Positions 8,953-18,728 of a DNA stretch of 64,000 bases are shown here, piece after piece. A model generated the notes under the pieces. That model did not search any database. It worked only from the letters and a program-made list of their open reading frames with translations, and was not told the origin of the DNA. The stretch's first letter is position 1; the number at the start of each line of letters is the position of its first letter. The stretch covers positions 62,001-126,000 of the forward strand of contig JAEYDD010000057.1 of NCBI GenBank assembly GCA_023404095.1, in the 5' to 3' direction. The stretch is from Pseudomonadota bacterium (GTDB lineage Bacteria; Pseudomonadota; Alphaproteobacteria; Rhizobiales; Rhizobiaceae). A program made the translations under genes and the position numbers.

Positions 8953-9471
8953 ATGGTGCGCGAAAACGAGATCCGCGAGAACGAAGTCGCCGTGACGCCG
9001 CCGGAGCCGGTCGATGCGGGCCTGGTGTTCATCGGGCGCATCCATACGCCGTGGGATCAACGGCTGCTGTGCCCGCGTCAGGGGCGGGCCGATGGTCCGC
9101 TCTGCCGCATCGAGATTTTCGAACCCTGGGCTCAGGCCCTGCGCGGCGTCGAGGCCTTCGAGCGGCTGGAAGTGCTTTACTGGCTGGACCGTGCGAGGCG
9201 CGACCTCGTGCTGCAGAGCCCCGCCAGCAACGGCAAGGTGCACGGCACGTTCTCGCTCCGCTCGCCCGTGCGACCGAACCCGATCGGGACCTCCATCGTT
9301 CAGCTCGACCGGGTAGAGGGCAACGTCCTGTTCGTGCGCGGGCTCGACTGCCTGGACGGAACGCCGCTGCTCGATCTGAAGCCGGATCGTTCGCTGTTCA
9401 AGCCGATCGCGGCGCCGCAGCCGGGCGACGATGAGACGGACGAAAAGGCGGCGTACTGCCAGAAGGCCTGA
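8953..9471 (+). CDS. trmO: TrmO/TsaA-like tRNA methyltransferase
   Basis: A 172-residue protein of the TsaA/YaeB beta-barrel family. TrmO uses S-adenosylmethionine to N6-methylate the threonylcarbamoyladenosine at position 37 of certain tRNAs. Family marks are VFIGRIHTPW near residue 25, the LYWLDRARRD block and SPVRPNPIGTSIV (about 110-122), the conserved RPNPIG loop. It is shorter than the 235-residue E. coli protein because the C-terminal domain is missing, as is common in alphaproteobacteria. The ATG follows an AGGGGGCAGGGG purine run. It is divergent from modA and may share that promoter region. Some TsaA-domain proteins have other or unknown methyl-transfer roles. Confidence 0.8.
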   Translation: MVRENEIRENEVAVTPPEPVDAGLVFIGRIHTPWDQRLLCPRQGRADGPLCRIEIFEPWAQALRGVEAFERLEVLYWLDRARRDLVLQSPASNGKVHGTFSLRSPVRPNPIGTSIVQLDRVEGNVLFVRGLDCLDGTPLLDLKPDRSLFKPIAAPQPGDDETDEKAAYCQKA

Positions 9472-9604
9472 CGCGCCACGGCTTTTGCTGCAAGGCCGGG
9501 ATCAGTCGACCGCGACCATCGCGTCCGATGCGTTGATGGCCATATTGGCGGGTTCTCCGGCCTTCAGGCGGAGCTCGTCGGCACACCTTCGGCAATCGCC
9601 GCGG

Positions 9605-10351
9605 TCACATCTGCGCCGACATGCCGCCATCGACCGTCAGCGTGATCCCGTTGACGAAGCTCGCCGCAGGCGAGGCCAGGAACAGCGCCGCAGGCGCCAG
9701 CTCTTCCGGTCGCCCCCAGCGCTTCAGCGGAATGCGCACGTTCACGAACGTCTGCACCTGCGGGTCTTCCGACAGCGCCCGGTTCGGATCGGTCACGAAC
9801 CATCCGGGCGCGATCGCGTTCACCGTCAGGTTGTCGGCCCCGAACTCGACCGCGAGCGAGCGGGTGAGCGCTTCCAGCCCGCCCTTGGAGGCGGTGTAGG
9901 CCGGGTCCGGCGCGCGGGCGATACGGGCGGCGATCGAGGTGATGAAGACCAGTCGGCCGGCCTGCGAGCGCTGCAACAGCGGCAGGGCGGCCCGCGCCAG
10001 CCGATAGGAAGCGGTGAGGTTGACGTCCAGAAGCGCAGCGAAAGCCGCACCGTCCAGCTCTTCCGTCCGGCGCCGGTCGCGGATGCTGGCGGCATGGACG
10101 ACGACGTCGAGCCCGCCGAGGCTTTCGCCGGCGCGCCGGACGGCCGTCTCGGGTTCCACGGAAAGATCAGCGGCAAGCGCTTCCGCAGCGAAGCCTTCAT
10201 TCCTCAACGCGGCGCAATGCGCCTCGAGCGTCGCCTCTTCCCGCCCGTTCAGTACGACCCGTTCGCCGGCGCGCGCGAAGGCGCGCGCGATCTCAAGCCC
10301 CATGCCGCGCGTCGCACCCGTCACGAGCACGCGTCTGCTGTCCTTGGTCAT
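9605..10351 (-). CDS. SDR-family oxidoreductase
   Basis: A 248-residue short-chain dehydrogenase/reductase. It has the NAD(P)-binding TGATRGMG motif (about 12-19), the catalytic serine in FITSIAARIA, the YTASK catalytic Tyr-Lys pair, and the FVNGITLTVDGGMSAQM ending typical of classical SDRs. ATG 10351 is chosen because AAGGACA lies 7 bases upstream; the ATG at 10372 would add seven residues. The substrate is not identifiable from sequence. It follows a small membrane-peptide gene and the 2-hydroxyacid dehydrogenase gene on the same strand, but gaps of roughly 100 bases argue against tight coupling. Confidence 0.87.
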   Translation of the reverse strand: MTKDSRRVLVTGATRGMGLEIARAFARAGERVVLNGREEATLEAHCAALRNEGFAAEALAADLSVEPETAVRRAGESLGGLDVVVHAASIRDRRRTEELDGAAFAALLDVNLTASYRLARAALPLLQRSQAGRLVFITSIAARIARAPDPAYTASKGGLEALTRSLAVEFGADNLTVNAIAPGWFVTDPNRALSEDPQVQTFVNVRIPLKRWGRPEELAPAALFLASPAASFVNGITLTVDGGMSAQM

Positions 10352-10470
10352 TGGCTGTCCTTGCGGTTGCATCCCCTGATTGACCGGTTCTCCTTAGCGC
10401 GTGCCGACATCGATTTGAAGGTTGGTGTTGGAAGGCCGGGTGGCGACCGGGGGCGGCGATCGGGGAGGGG

Positions 10471-10626
10471 CTACTGCTCTTGCGACATGCGCGTGGGCGT
10501 CGAAAGCAATTCGCCCTCGGGCGGCTGCCTGTCGCCGCCGACGCCGGATACCTGTTGAAGCACGACGATGCTCATGATCGATCCGACCATCAGGATGAGC
10601 ACGACCAGCAGTATCCTTGCCGACAT
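10471..10626 (-). CDS. Small single-span membrane peptide (51 aa)
   Basis: An ATG at 10626 preceded by AGGAAG (about 7 bases away) opens a 51-residue frame ending TAG. Residues 5-23 (ILLVVLILMVGSIMSIVVL) form one hydrophobic membrane span with an N-in charge pattern (Arg4). A short hydrophilic tail follows, rich in Pro, Glu and Gln. The clear ribosome site and amphipathic layout support a real gene. I recognise no family. It lies between the 2-hydroxyacid dehydrogenase and the SDR genes, same strand. Confidence 0.6.
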   Translation of the reverse strand: MSARILLVVLILMVGSIMSIVVLQQVSGVGGDRQPPEGELLSTPTRMSQEQ

Positions 10627-10719
10627 GAAGCTTCCTTTCGTTGGCCGGAAACGACGTCGGCCGGGATTGGTTCCCCGCGGGTGGCCGCGGGCTCCGCCGC
10701 AGATCTTTTCGCTACGGCG

Positions 10720-12087
10720 TCAGATCACCTTGCCGGGGTTGAGGATTCCCTTCGGATCCAGCGCCAGCTTGATCCGGCGCATCGCATCCAGTTCCTCCCT
10801 ACTGCGCGAGCAGCCGAGATAGGGACGTTTCAGCGTGCCGATTCCATGTTCCGCCGAAATCGATCCCCCGAAAGCCTTGACCAGATCGTAGGCGATCTCG
10901 TCGACAGCGTGCAGGTCCTCTGCCGAGGCCTCGCCGACGGAAATCGCGACATGCAGGTTGCTGTCACCGATATGGCCGAAGAAGGAAACGTGGGCGTCGG
11001 GGAAGCGTTCCAGCAGGGCTGTCTCGCAGGCCCGCGCATAGTCCCCGATGCTGCCGATCGGCAGGCTGACGTCGAGATTGATCAGCGAGGGCAGCAACTG
11101 CCCCATCATGTAGGCCTCGCGCACGGACCAGAAGCGCTGCGTTTCCTTTTCCGACTGGGCGATGAGCGCATCGACGATCAGCCCGTCCTCCAGCGCGCGG
11201 CCGAGGAAGGCTTCGAAGCGCTCGCGCGCCGCATCCGACCCGTCGGAATCCTCTTCGATGATCACCAGGAACGGATAGGCCGTCTCGAAGAAGCTGATCC
11301 CCGCCGCCTCGCAATTGAAGTGGACGAAGTTTTCCCACATGGCCTCGAAAGCCGAAAGCGCATCGAGTTCGCGCCGGGCGCCCCCTAGCAGCGCGACGAC
11401 CGCATCGTAGCTTTCCAGCGCGACAAGTGCGGTACTGCGCGCGGGTGGCCGGGGTTTCAGCCTAAGGACGGCGCGCGTGATGATGCCGAGCGTGCCCTCC
11501 GCGCCGATGAAGAACTGACGCAGGTCGTAGCCGGTATTGTTCTTCGTCATCTTGTTGAGCATGGAGAGCACGGTGCCGTCGGCGAGCACGACCTCCAGGC
11601 CCAGTACGTTGTCGCGGGTCACGCCGTGCCGGATCACCCGGATGCCGCCAGCATTGGTGGAGATGTTGCCGCCGATCTGGCAGCTGCCGCGCGCGCCGAG
11701 GTCGATCGCAAGCAGCATGCCGGCTTCCGCCGCCGCGTTCTGCGCCACCTCAAGCACGGTGCCGGCCTTGAGCGTCATCGTGCCCGCGGCCGTATCGATC
11801 TCCTCGATGCCGGCCAGGTTTTCCAGCGAGATCGCCACGTCTCCGCCCGAGGCGTTTGCGCCGCCCGCAAGCCCCGTCAATCCGCCCTGCGGGATGACCG
11901 GCTGGCCGTGCGCGTTGCAGATGCGAAGCGCGGTTGCGACCTCATCGACGGTCCGTGGCCGGATGACGGCCATCGGCAGCGCGCGCCCGGTCAGACTCTC
12001 GTCGCTCCGGTAGCGCTCGCCAATCGCTGCCCCCGTGAGGACCGTTTCCGCGCCAAGGGCTTCGGTCAGTTCGTCGATGATGTTCAT
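10720..12087 (-). CDS. FAD-linked 2-hydroxyacid dehydrogenase (GlcD/D-2-hydroxyglutarate or D-lactate type)
   Basis: A 455-residue flavoprotein with an N-terminal PCMH-type FAD-binding domain (about 35-215; PQGGLTGLAGGANASGGDVAISLENL and GARGSCQIGGNISTNAGGIRVIRHG) and a C-terminal FAD-oxidase domain ending SAEHGIGTLKRPYLGCSRSREELDAMRRIKLALDPKGILNPGK. This layout is shared by D-lactate, glycolate and D-2-hydroxyglutarate dehydrogenases that pass electrons to the respiratory chain or ETF. ATG 12087 has AGGAAA about 7 bases upstream; a longer frame to 12195 is not supported. It is divergent from the GntR gene of the ABC/PLP cluster, so co-regulation is plausible. The substrate is uncertain. Confidence 0.88.
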   Translation of the reverse strand: MNIIDELTEALGAETVLTGAAIGERYRSDESLTGRALPMAVIRPRTVDEVATALRICNAHGQPVIPQGGLTGLAGGANASGGDVAISLENLAGIEEIDTAAGTMTLKAGTVLEVAQNAAAEAGMLLAIDLGARGSCQIGGNISTNAGGIRVIRHGVTRDNVLGLEVVLADGTVLSMLNKMTKNNTGYDLRQFFIGAEGTLGIITRAVLRLKPRPPARSTALVALESYDAVVALLGGARRELDALSAFEAMWENFVHFNCEAAGISFFETAYPFLVIIEEDSDGSDAARERFEAFLGRALEDGLIVDALIAQSEKETQRFWSVREAYMMGQLLPSLINLDVSLPIGSIGDYARACETALLERFPDAHVSFFGHIGDSNLHVAISVGEASAEDLHAVDEIAYDLVKAFGGSISAEHGIGTLKRPYLGCSRSREELDAMRRIKLALDPKGILNPGKVI

Positions 12088-12247
12088 GTCGGTTTCCTGC
12101 GCGGTGGCGTAACTGTGATGACATTGATTAGCTGGCGCGTTGACCGAATGCAACGCTGACGGTCGGTCGTCGCCATATGGTGCGGTTTTCTCCAAGTATT
12201 TGATTTAACGATGCTTTGCCAGAATTTCGGGAATCTTCTCTGTGCCC

Positions 12248-12292
12248 TTGACAGCCGGCGACGCGCCTCCATAATGATCAGATGTCAGACCA
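12248..12292 (+). promoter_or_regulatory. Promoter and candidate operator of the GntR/PLP/ABC cluster
   Basis: TTGACA (12248-12253) and CATAAT (12270-12275), 16 bases apart, resemble a sigma-70 promoter reading toward the GntR gene. An imperfect palindrome TGATC-N8-GACCA (12275-12292) overlaps the expected start point; TGGTC/GACCA half-sites are typical for FadR-type GntR regulators, so autoregulation is likely. Confidence 0.45.
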
Positions 12293-12329
12293 ATTATGAG
12301 AAGCTGACGCGAAGACGGGGACTGGCCGC

Positions 12330-13052
12330 ATGACGGCGAGAATGGAAACCAAGCCGGCAATTTTGCCGCTGCCGCCGATGGACCGGGCGCGCCAGGTCAC
12401 CGAGGCGCTCGCCAGTTATATCGGCCAGGCGAACCTCAAGGCCGGCGACCGGCTCCCCGCAGAGCGGGAGCTGATGGCCGCACTCGCCGTCGGGCGATCG
12501 ACCATCCGGGAGGTCATCCGCCACTTCCAGGCCCTGGGCGTCATGGAGACGCGCAAGGGAAGCGGCACCTATCTCCTGAAGCCCATCACGACCGCCACGA
12601 TCCACATGCCGCTGTCCTTCGACGCCATGCATCTGCGCGATGCGCTGCTGCAGACGCTGGAGGTGCGCCGCGGCATCGAGTGCGAGGCCAACATGGTGGC
12701 AGCGCGTCGGCGCACCGCCCGTGACCTTGTGACGATCGAGGAAAAGCTCGACGCGATGGAGCGTGTGCACCTGGCCAAAGGCACGTCCGGCCCCGAAGAC
12801 TTGGCCTTTCACCTTGCGATCTACGACGCCACCCACAATCCGCTGTTCCGCCAGCTTCTGGAGCAGATGCGCGAGGCCTTCGAGCGCTTCTGGGACGAGC
12901 CGTTCGACCGGCCGGATTTCGCCCGCCGCTCCTTTCCCTTCCACCGCACGCTGTTCAACGCGATCGTCGCCCAGGACACGGAAGCTGCGCGCCGCGAAAC
13001 GCTGAAGATCCTCGACGTCGTCGAGGAAGACATCAAGGAAATGTCAAAATGA
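12330..13052 (+). CDS. GntR-family (FadR/FCD subfamily) regulator
   Basis: A 240-residue repressor with an N-terminal winged helix (about 20-85; GDRLPAERELMAALAVGRSTIREVIRHFQALGVMETRKGSGTYL) and a C-terminal all-alpha FCD ligand-binding domain (about 105-235; LEVRRGIECEANMVAAR, FHLAIYDATHNPLFRQLL). Histidines in FHLAIYDATHN and FPFHRTLF are positioned like the metal-binding residues of FCD domains. The stop overlaps the start of the PLP-enzyme gene (ATGA), so it belongs to that operon and probably senses the transported compound or a product of it. Confidence 0.92.
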   Translation: MTARMETKPAILPLPPMDRARQVTEALASYIGQANLKAGDRLPAERELMAALAVGRSTIREVIRHFQALGVMETRKGSGTYLLKPITTATIHMPLSFDAMHLRDALLQTLEVRRGIECEANMVAARRRTARDLVTIEEKLDAMERVHLAKGTSGPEDLAFHLAIYDATHNPLFRQLLEQMREAFERFWDEPFDRPDFARRSFPFHRTLFNAIVAQDTEAARRETLKILDVVEEDIKEMSK

Positions 13053-14221
13053 TTGACGGTGCCGATCCGTTCGACCTCGCCTCGCTGATCGTCGCCCACG
13101 ATGAGGCAAACGCCTTCGAGGCGGTGGTGCCGCCGATCGTGCAGACCTCGCTGTTCACCTTCTCCTCCTATGACGAGATGGTCGCCGCCTATCGCGGCGA
13201 GATCGTCCGGCCGATCTATACCCGCGGCCTGAATCCCACCGTGCGTGCCTTCGAGGAGATGCTGGCCAAGCTCGAAGGCGGCGAGGACGCCATGGGCTTT
13301 GCCAGCGGCATGGCGGCGATCTCGTCCACCGTCCTTTCCTTCGTCGAGCCGGGCGATCGCATCGTCGCGGTCAGGCACGTCTATCCCGATGCCTTCCGCC
13401 TGTTCGGCACCATCCTGAAGCGCATGAAGGTTGAGGTGACCTATGTCGACGGCCGCGACGAGGAGGCGGTTGCCCGCGCGCTGCCGGGCGCGAAACTCTT
13501 CTATATGGAGAGCCCGACGAGCTGGGTGATGGACGCCCATGACGTGGGCGCACTGGCCGCCCTTGCGAAACGCCACGGCATCGTCTCGGTCATCGACAAC
13601 AGCTGGGCAAGCCCGGTCTTCCAGCGCCCGCTGTCGCTCGGCGTCGACCTCGTCCTGCACTCGGCCTCGAAATATCTCGGCGGCCACAGCGACGTCGTCG
13701 CCGGCGTCGTCACCGGTTCGAAGGATTTGATCGGCCGCATCCGTGCCGAGGCCTATCCCTATCTCGGCGGCAAGCTGTCGCCCTTCGATGCGTGGCTCCT
13801 GGTGCGCGGCCTGCGCACCCTCCCGATCCGCATGAAGGCGCACGAGGCCTCGGCGCTGGAGATTGCCCGCCGCCTCCAGGCGCTGGAGATTGTCGAGAGC
13901 GTCCAGCATCCCGCGCTTGCCAACCGCCTGCCGCCGGGCCTGATGGGCACCTCCGGCCTGTTCTCCTTCATCTTCCGCGAAGGCATCGACATCCGCGCCT
14001 TTGCCGATCGTCTGAAGCTGTTCAAGCTCGGCGTCAGTTGGGGCGGCCACGAAAGCCTGATCGTTCCGGGCCAGGTCGTGCTGCAGCAGAAGGCGGAGCC
14101 CAATTCCGCGCACGCATTCGGCATCCACCCGCGGTCCGTGCGTCTCCATGTCGGCCTCGAAGGAACCGAGGCCCTGTGGAGTGATCTGGAGGCGGCGATT
14201 GCAGCCGCCTCCCAAGCCTGA
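13049..14221 (+). CDS. Cys/Met-metabolism PLP-dependent enzyme (cystathionine lyase/synthase family)
   Basis: A 390-residue trans-sulfuration-type PLP enzyme. The cofactor lysine is K208 in HSASKYLGGHSD, D183 in VIDNSW faces the pyridine nitrogen, and GFASGMAAI (83-91) binds the phosphate. Members do beta- or gamma-elimination or replacement on sulfur amino acids, for example cystathionine beta-lyase or methionine gamma-lyase. Its place between a GntR regulator and a sugar-type ABC importer suggests a catabolic role on an imported amino-acid conjugate rather than methionine biosynthesis. The start overlaps the GntR stop by 4 bases. The exact substrate cannot be assigned. Confidence 0.9.
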   Translation: MIDGADPFDLASLIVAHDEANAFEAVVPPIVQTSLFTFSSYDEMVAAYRGEIVRPIYTRGLNPTVRAFEEMLAKLEGGEDAMGFASGMAAISSTVLSFVEPGDRIVAVRHVYPDAFRLFGTILKRMKVEVTYVDGRDEEAVARALPGAKLFYMESPTSWVMDAHDVGALAALAKRHGIVSVIDNSWASPVFQRPLSLGVDLVLHSASKYLGGHSDVVAGVVTGSKDLIGRIRAEAYPYLGGKLSPFDAWLLVRGLRTLPIRMKAHEASALEIARRLQALEIVESVQHPALANRLPPGLMGTSGLFSFIFREGIDIRAFADRLKLFKLGVSWGGHESLIVPGQVVLQQKAEPNSAHAFGIHPRSVRLHVGLEGTEALWSDLEAAIAAASQA

Positions 14222-14257
14222 AGAGCAATAAACCAAAGCCCACAAGGGGGAGCGACC

Positions 14258-15517
14258 ATGAAAAGACTGCTGACTGCCGCATTGTTCGCCGCGATGATGT
14301 CGGGGACGGCGCTGGCCGACACGACGCTGAAGCTCGTCGAGGTCATCACCAGCCCGGAGCGCACCGAGACGCTGAAATCCATCGTAGGCAAGTTCGAGGC
14401 CGAAAATCCCGGCACCAAGGTCGAGATCATCTCGCTGCCCTGGGGCGAGGCCTTCCAGAAGTTCGCCACCATGGTTTCCGCCGGCGAGATCCCCGACGTG
14501 ATGGAGATGCCCGACACCTGGCTGTCGCTCTATGCCAACAACGGCATGCTGGAGAGCCTGGAGCCGTACCTGTCCAAGTGGGAGCACACCTCCGGCCTGA
14601 CCGCGCGCGCGCTCGAACTCGGCCGCGACGTCAACGACACCGCCTACATGCTGCCCTACGGCTTCTACCTGCGCGCCATGTTCTACAACAAGAAGCTGCT
14701 CGAGGAAGCAGGCGTCTCAGAGCCGCCGAAGACGATGGACGAATTTGCCGAAGCCGCCAAGAAGGTCTCCGCGCTCCCGGGCAAGTCCGGCTACTGCCTG
14801 CGCGGCGGACCGGGCGGCCTGAACGGCTGGATGATGTTCGGCGCCACCATGGCCGGCGACAACAAGTTCTTCAACGAGGACGGCACCTCGACCATGAACA
14901 GCGAGGGCTGGGTCAAGGGCCTGACGTGGCTGATCGACCTCTACAAGAACGGCTATGCGCCGAAGGACAGCGTCAACTGGGGCTTCAACGAGATCGTCGC
15001 CGGTTTCTACAGCGGCACCTGCGCCTTCCTCGACCAGGACCCGGATGCGCTGATCGCGATCGCCGAGCGGATGAAGGCGGAGGACTACGGCATCATCACC
15101 ATGCCGAAGGGCCCGTCCGGCAAGACCTTCCCAACCATCGGCTATGCCGGCTGGTCGATGATGGCGGCCAACGAGAACAAGGACCTCTCCTGGAAGCTGA
15201 TCGAGGCGCTGGAAGGCCCGGAAGGCAACGTCGAGTGGAACAAGCGCACCGGCGCGCTGCCGGTCCATACGTCTGCCGAGAAGGACCCCTTCTATGCCAG
15301 CGAGCAGTTCAAGGGCTGGTTCGCCGAGCTGGAGGACAAGGACGCGGTCCCGACCGTGATGCCGACGTACCTTGAGGAATTCGCCTTCTTCAAGGATTCG
15401 CTGGTGATCCAGACCTCGCAGAAGGCGCTGCTTGGCGAGATCACGCCGCAGGAACTCGCCGACCAGTGGGCCGAGTACTTGACCAAGGCGCAGCAGAAGT
15501 ACCTCGCGAAGAAGTGA
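14258..15517 (+). CDS. ABC transporter substrate-binding protein (carbohydrate CUT1 type)
   Basis: A 419-residue periplasmic binding protein with a Sec signal (MKRLLTAALFAAMMSGTALA, cleaved before DTTLKLV). The fold is that of extracellular solute-binding family 1 (PSEKFEAENPGTKVEIISLPWGEAF-type start, DVMEMPDTWLSLYANNGMLESLEPYLSKW). GGGAG sits upstream of the ATG. It is separated from the PLP enzyme by 36 bases and from its permeases by a RIME-like repeat. CUT1 binding proteins usually take oligosaccharides, glycerol phosphates or polyols; the ligand here is unknown. Confidence 0.92.
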   Translation: MKRLLTAALFAAMMSGTALADTTLKLVEVITSPERTETLKSIVGKFEAENPGTKVEIISLPWGEAFQKFATMVSAGEIPDVMEMPDTWLSLYANNGMLESLEPYLSKWEHTSGLTARALELGRDVNDTAYMLPYGFYLRAMFYNKKLLEEAGVSEPPKTMDEFAEAAKKVSALPGKSGYCLRGGPGGLNGWMMFGATMAGDNKFFNEDGTSTMNSEGWVKGLTWLIDLYKNGYAPKDSVNWGFNEIVAGFYSGTCAFLDQDPDALIAIAERMKAEDYGIITMPKGPSGKTFPTIGYAGWSMMAANENKDLSWKLIEALEGPEGNVEWNKRTGALPVHTSAEKDPFYASEQFKGWFAELEDKDAVPTVMPTYLEEFAFFKDSLVIQTSQKALLGEITPQELADQWAEYLTKAQQKYLAKK

Positions 15518-15550
15518 GGTGCGCGCGTTGACGCGCGTCGAGCGGCGATG

Positions 15551-15661
15551 GCCCCTCACTCTGGCCCTCTCCCCGCAAGCGGGGAGAGGGGACTGGAAAC
15601 GTCGAGGCTCGCTTCCTTCTCCCCGCCTGCGGGGAGAAGGTGCCGGCAGGCGGATGAGGGA
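15551..15661. repeat. RIME-like rhizobial intergenic palindromic repeat, copy 1
   Basis: A mosaic of two hairpins: CTCCCCGCAAGCGGGGAG near 15570-15587 and CTTCTCCCCGCCTGCGGGGAGAAG (about 15616-15639), then TGCCGGCAGGCGGATGAGGG. The last block is identical to copy 2 at 18607-18669. Such palindromic elements are scattered between genes in rhizobia. The transcript between the binding protein and the permeases must read through these hairpins, which could lower permease expression. Confidence 0.8.
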
Positions 15662-15740
15662 CAAACTGCGGCCCGCCGACAGCCCGGCAGCGCGCCGCAA
15701 GTGACGGCGCCGGTATCAGAACACAACGGAACGACCTGCG

Positions 15741-16664
15741 ATGATGCACCAAACGATGAAGCGCAACCGACCGCCGGTGATGAAGCGGATCGCGGACGCC
15801 TCGGAGCCCTATCTCTACAGTGCGCCGGCGCTGATCCTGATCGTCGCGGTCATGCTCGTGCCGCTCGTCGTTGGCATCTCCTATGCGTTCCGGGACATCC
15901 AGCTCCTGAACCCGTTTTCCGGAGGCTTTGTCGGTCTCGACCATTTCCGTGCGCTGGGGCAGGACCAGGCCTTCTACGGCGCGCTGAGGAACACGCTGTG
16001 GTGGACGGGCGCCTCCGTTTTCCTGCAGTTCACCTTCGGCCTGATCCTTGCGCTGCTGCTGGACAAGCCGTTTTATGGTCGCGGCCTGGTACAGGCGCTG
16101 GTCTTTTTGCCCTGGGCGGTGCCGAGCTTCCTCGCCGGCCTCAACTGGGCCTGGCTGTTCAATCCGGTCATCGGCCCGCTGCCGCACTGGTTTTACGCGC
16201 TCGGCCTGATGGATGAGCCCCACAACATCCTTTCCGATCCGCATCTTGCCATGTGGGGGCCGATCGCGGCGAACGTCTGGTGGGGCATCCCCTTCTTTGC
16301 CATCACGCTCCTTGCCGCCCTGCAGGCCATCCCGCGCGACCTCTACGAAGCTGCCAGCATCGACGGCGCCGGTCCGGCGCAGCGGTTCATGTCGATCACG
16401 CTGCCATTTCTCGCGCCGACGATCGCCATCACCGTTCTCCTGCGCACCGTCTGGATCTCCAACTTCGCCGACCTGATCGTCGTCATGACCAATGGCGGCC
16501 CGGCCGACCGCACCCAGATCGTCGCCAGCTACATCTTCACCCAGGCCTTCAAGCGGCTCGATTTCGGTTATGCGTCGGCGATCGCGCTCGTGCTGCTGGC
16601 GCTGCTGCTCATCTATTCGATGCTGATCGTGCTGCTGCGCCAGACCATGCTGAACAAGGGCTGA
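15741..16664 (+). CDS. Sugar-type ABC transporter permease 1 (MalF/UgpA type)
   Basis: A 307-residue inner-membrane protein with about six spans (first around 30-52: APALILIVAVMLVPLVVGISYAF). The coupling loop near residues 200-225 has the EAA motif form (YEAASIDGAGPAQRFMSITLPFLAPTI). It pairs with the second permease and ATPase to form the importer. The ATG at 15741 has a weak ribosome site; an internal start is possible. It follows the RIME repeat. Confidence 0.92.
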   Translation: MMHQTMKRNRPPVMKRIADASEPYLYSAPALILIVAVMLVPLVVGISYAFRDIQLLNPFSGGFVGLDHFRALGQDQAFYGALRNTLWWTGASVFLQFTFGLILALLLDKPFYGRGLVQALVFLPWAVPSFLAGLNWAWLFNPVIGPLPHWFYALGLMDEPHNILSDPHLAMWGPIAANVWWGIPFFAITLLAALQAIPRDLYEAASIDGAGPAQRFMSITLPFLAPTIAITVLLRTVWISNFADLIVVMTNGGPADRTQIVASYIFTQAFKRLDFGYASAIALVLLALLLIYSMLIVLLRQTMLNKG

Positions 16665-16668
16665 GACC

Positions 16669-17501
16669 ATGAGAACCCGCAGCCTCCTCCTCACCGGCGC
16701 CCATCGCGCAGCAATCCTCGCCTACGTCGTCTTCGCGCTGTTTCCGCTGTTCTGGCTCTTGAAGGTCTCGGTCACGCCGAACGACCTGCTCTACAGCGAG
16801 GGCGTGCGCATGTGGCCCTCGCGCATGACCTTCGAGCACTTCAATTTCGTCATCGCCCACAGCGCCTTTCCGACCTTCTTCAAGAACAGCCTGATCGTCT
16901 CCGGGGCCACTGCCGTCGTCGTCACCATACTCGCCTCGCTCTCCGGCTACGCGCTGTCGCGCTTCTCCTTCCGGGCGAAGTACTGGATCGTGGCGCTGAT
17001 GCTGATCACGCAGATGTTCCCGCTGGTGATGCTGGTGGCACCGATCTTCAAGATGCTCTCGCCGCTGGGGCTGACCAACAGCCTGACCGGCCTCGTCATC
17101 GTCTACTCCGCCTTCAACGTCCCCTTCGCCACCTTTCTGATGCAGTCCTTCTTCGACGGCATCCCGAAGGACCTGGAGGAAGCGGCGATGATCGATGGCG
17201 CCACCCAGTTCATAGCCTTTCGCCAGATCATCTTGCCGCTGACGCTGCCGGGCATCGCCGCCACGCTCGGTTTCGTCTTCACCGCCGCCTGGAGCGAGCT
17301 CCTCTTCGCGCTGATGCTGATCTCGGGCAACGACGCGGCGACTTTCCCGGTTGGGCTTCTCACCTTCGTCTCCAAGTTCTCCGTCGACTTCGGGCAGATG
17401 ATGGCAGCCGGCGTGCTCGCGCTGATCCCGGCCTGCCTGTTCTTCCTCCTCATCCAGCGGTATCTCGTGCAGGGCCTGACGGCCGGCGCGGTCAAGGGAT
17501 A

Positions 17502-17502
<1 letters not shown>
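16669..17502 (+). CDS. Sugar-type ABC transporter permease 2 (MalG/UgpE type)
   Basis: A 277-residue permease with six predicted spans and the EAA loop EEAAMIDGATQFIAFRQIILPLTLPGIAA (about 167-195). It starts 4 bases after permease 1 and its TAA overlaps the ATG of the ATPase (TAATG), so the three genes are translationally linked. Partner of permease 1 in the membrane channel. Confidence 0.93.
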
Positions 17503-18575
<1,073 letters not shown>

Positions 18576-18606
18576 CGTCGTCCGGGACTGCCGGCGCGCT
18601 TGGCTT

Positions 18607-18669
18607 GCCCCTCACCCTGACCCCTCTCCCCGCAAGCGGGGAGAAGGTGCCGGCAGGCGGATGAGGGGC
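18607..18669. repeat. RIME-like rhizobial intergenic palindromic repeat, copy 2
   Basis: GCCCCTCACCCTGACCCCTC, then CTCCCCGCAAGCGGGGAG hairpin, then GGTGCCGGCAGGCGGATGAGGGGC; the outer CCCCTCA/TGAGGGG arms pair, giving a nested palindrome. It shares the hairpin and 3' block with copy 1 but has a single hairpin. Located in the convergent space between the ABC ATPase and GST genes, where it may act as terminator. Confidence 0.8.
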
Positions 18670-18728
18670 GGCCGCCGGCCCGCTGATCGGTGCGACAAGG
18701 TGGCGATTGACGGGGCAGAAGCGGCTGC

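Noticed and set aside
12821..14587. 588-residue reading frame on the minus strand
   Set aside because: It runs opposite to the GntR, PLP-enzyme and binding-protein genes, has histidine- and arginine-rich shadow composition and no family motif.
15551..15661. Hairpin repeats as CRISPR or an IS end
   Set aside because: Only two palindromic copies, no regular spacers, no transposase; they fit the RIME type of rhizobial intergenic element.
16812..17501. N-terminal extension of the ABC ATPase frame
   Set aside because: The upstream 230 codons overlap permease 2 in another frame; the ATPase starts at 17502 with its Walker A in the usual place.
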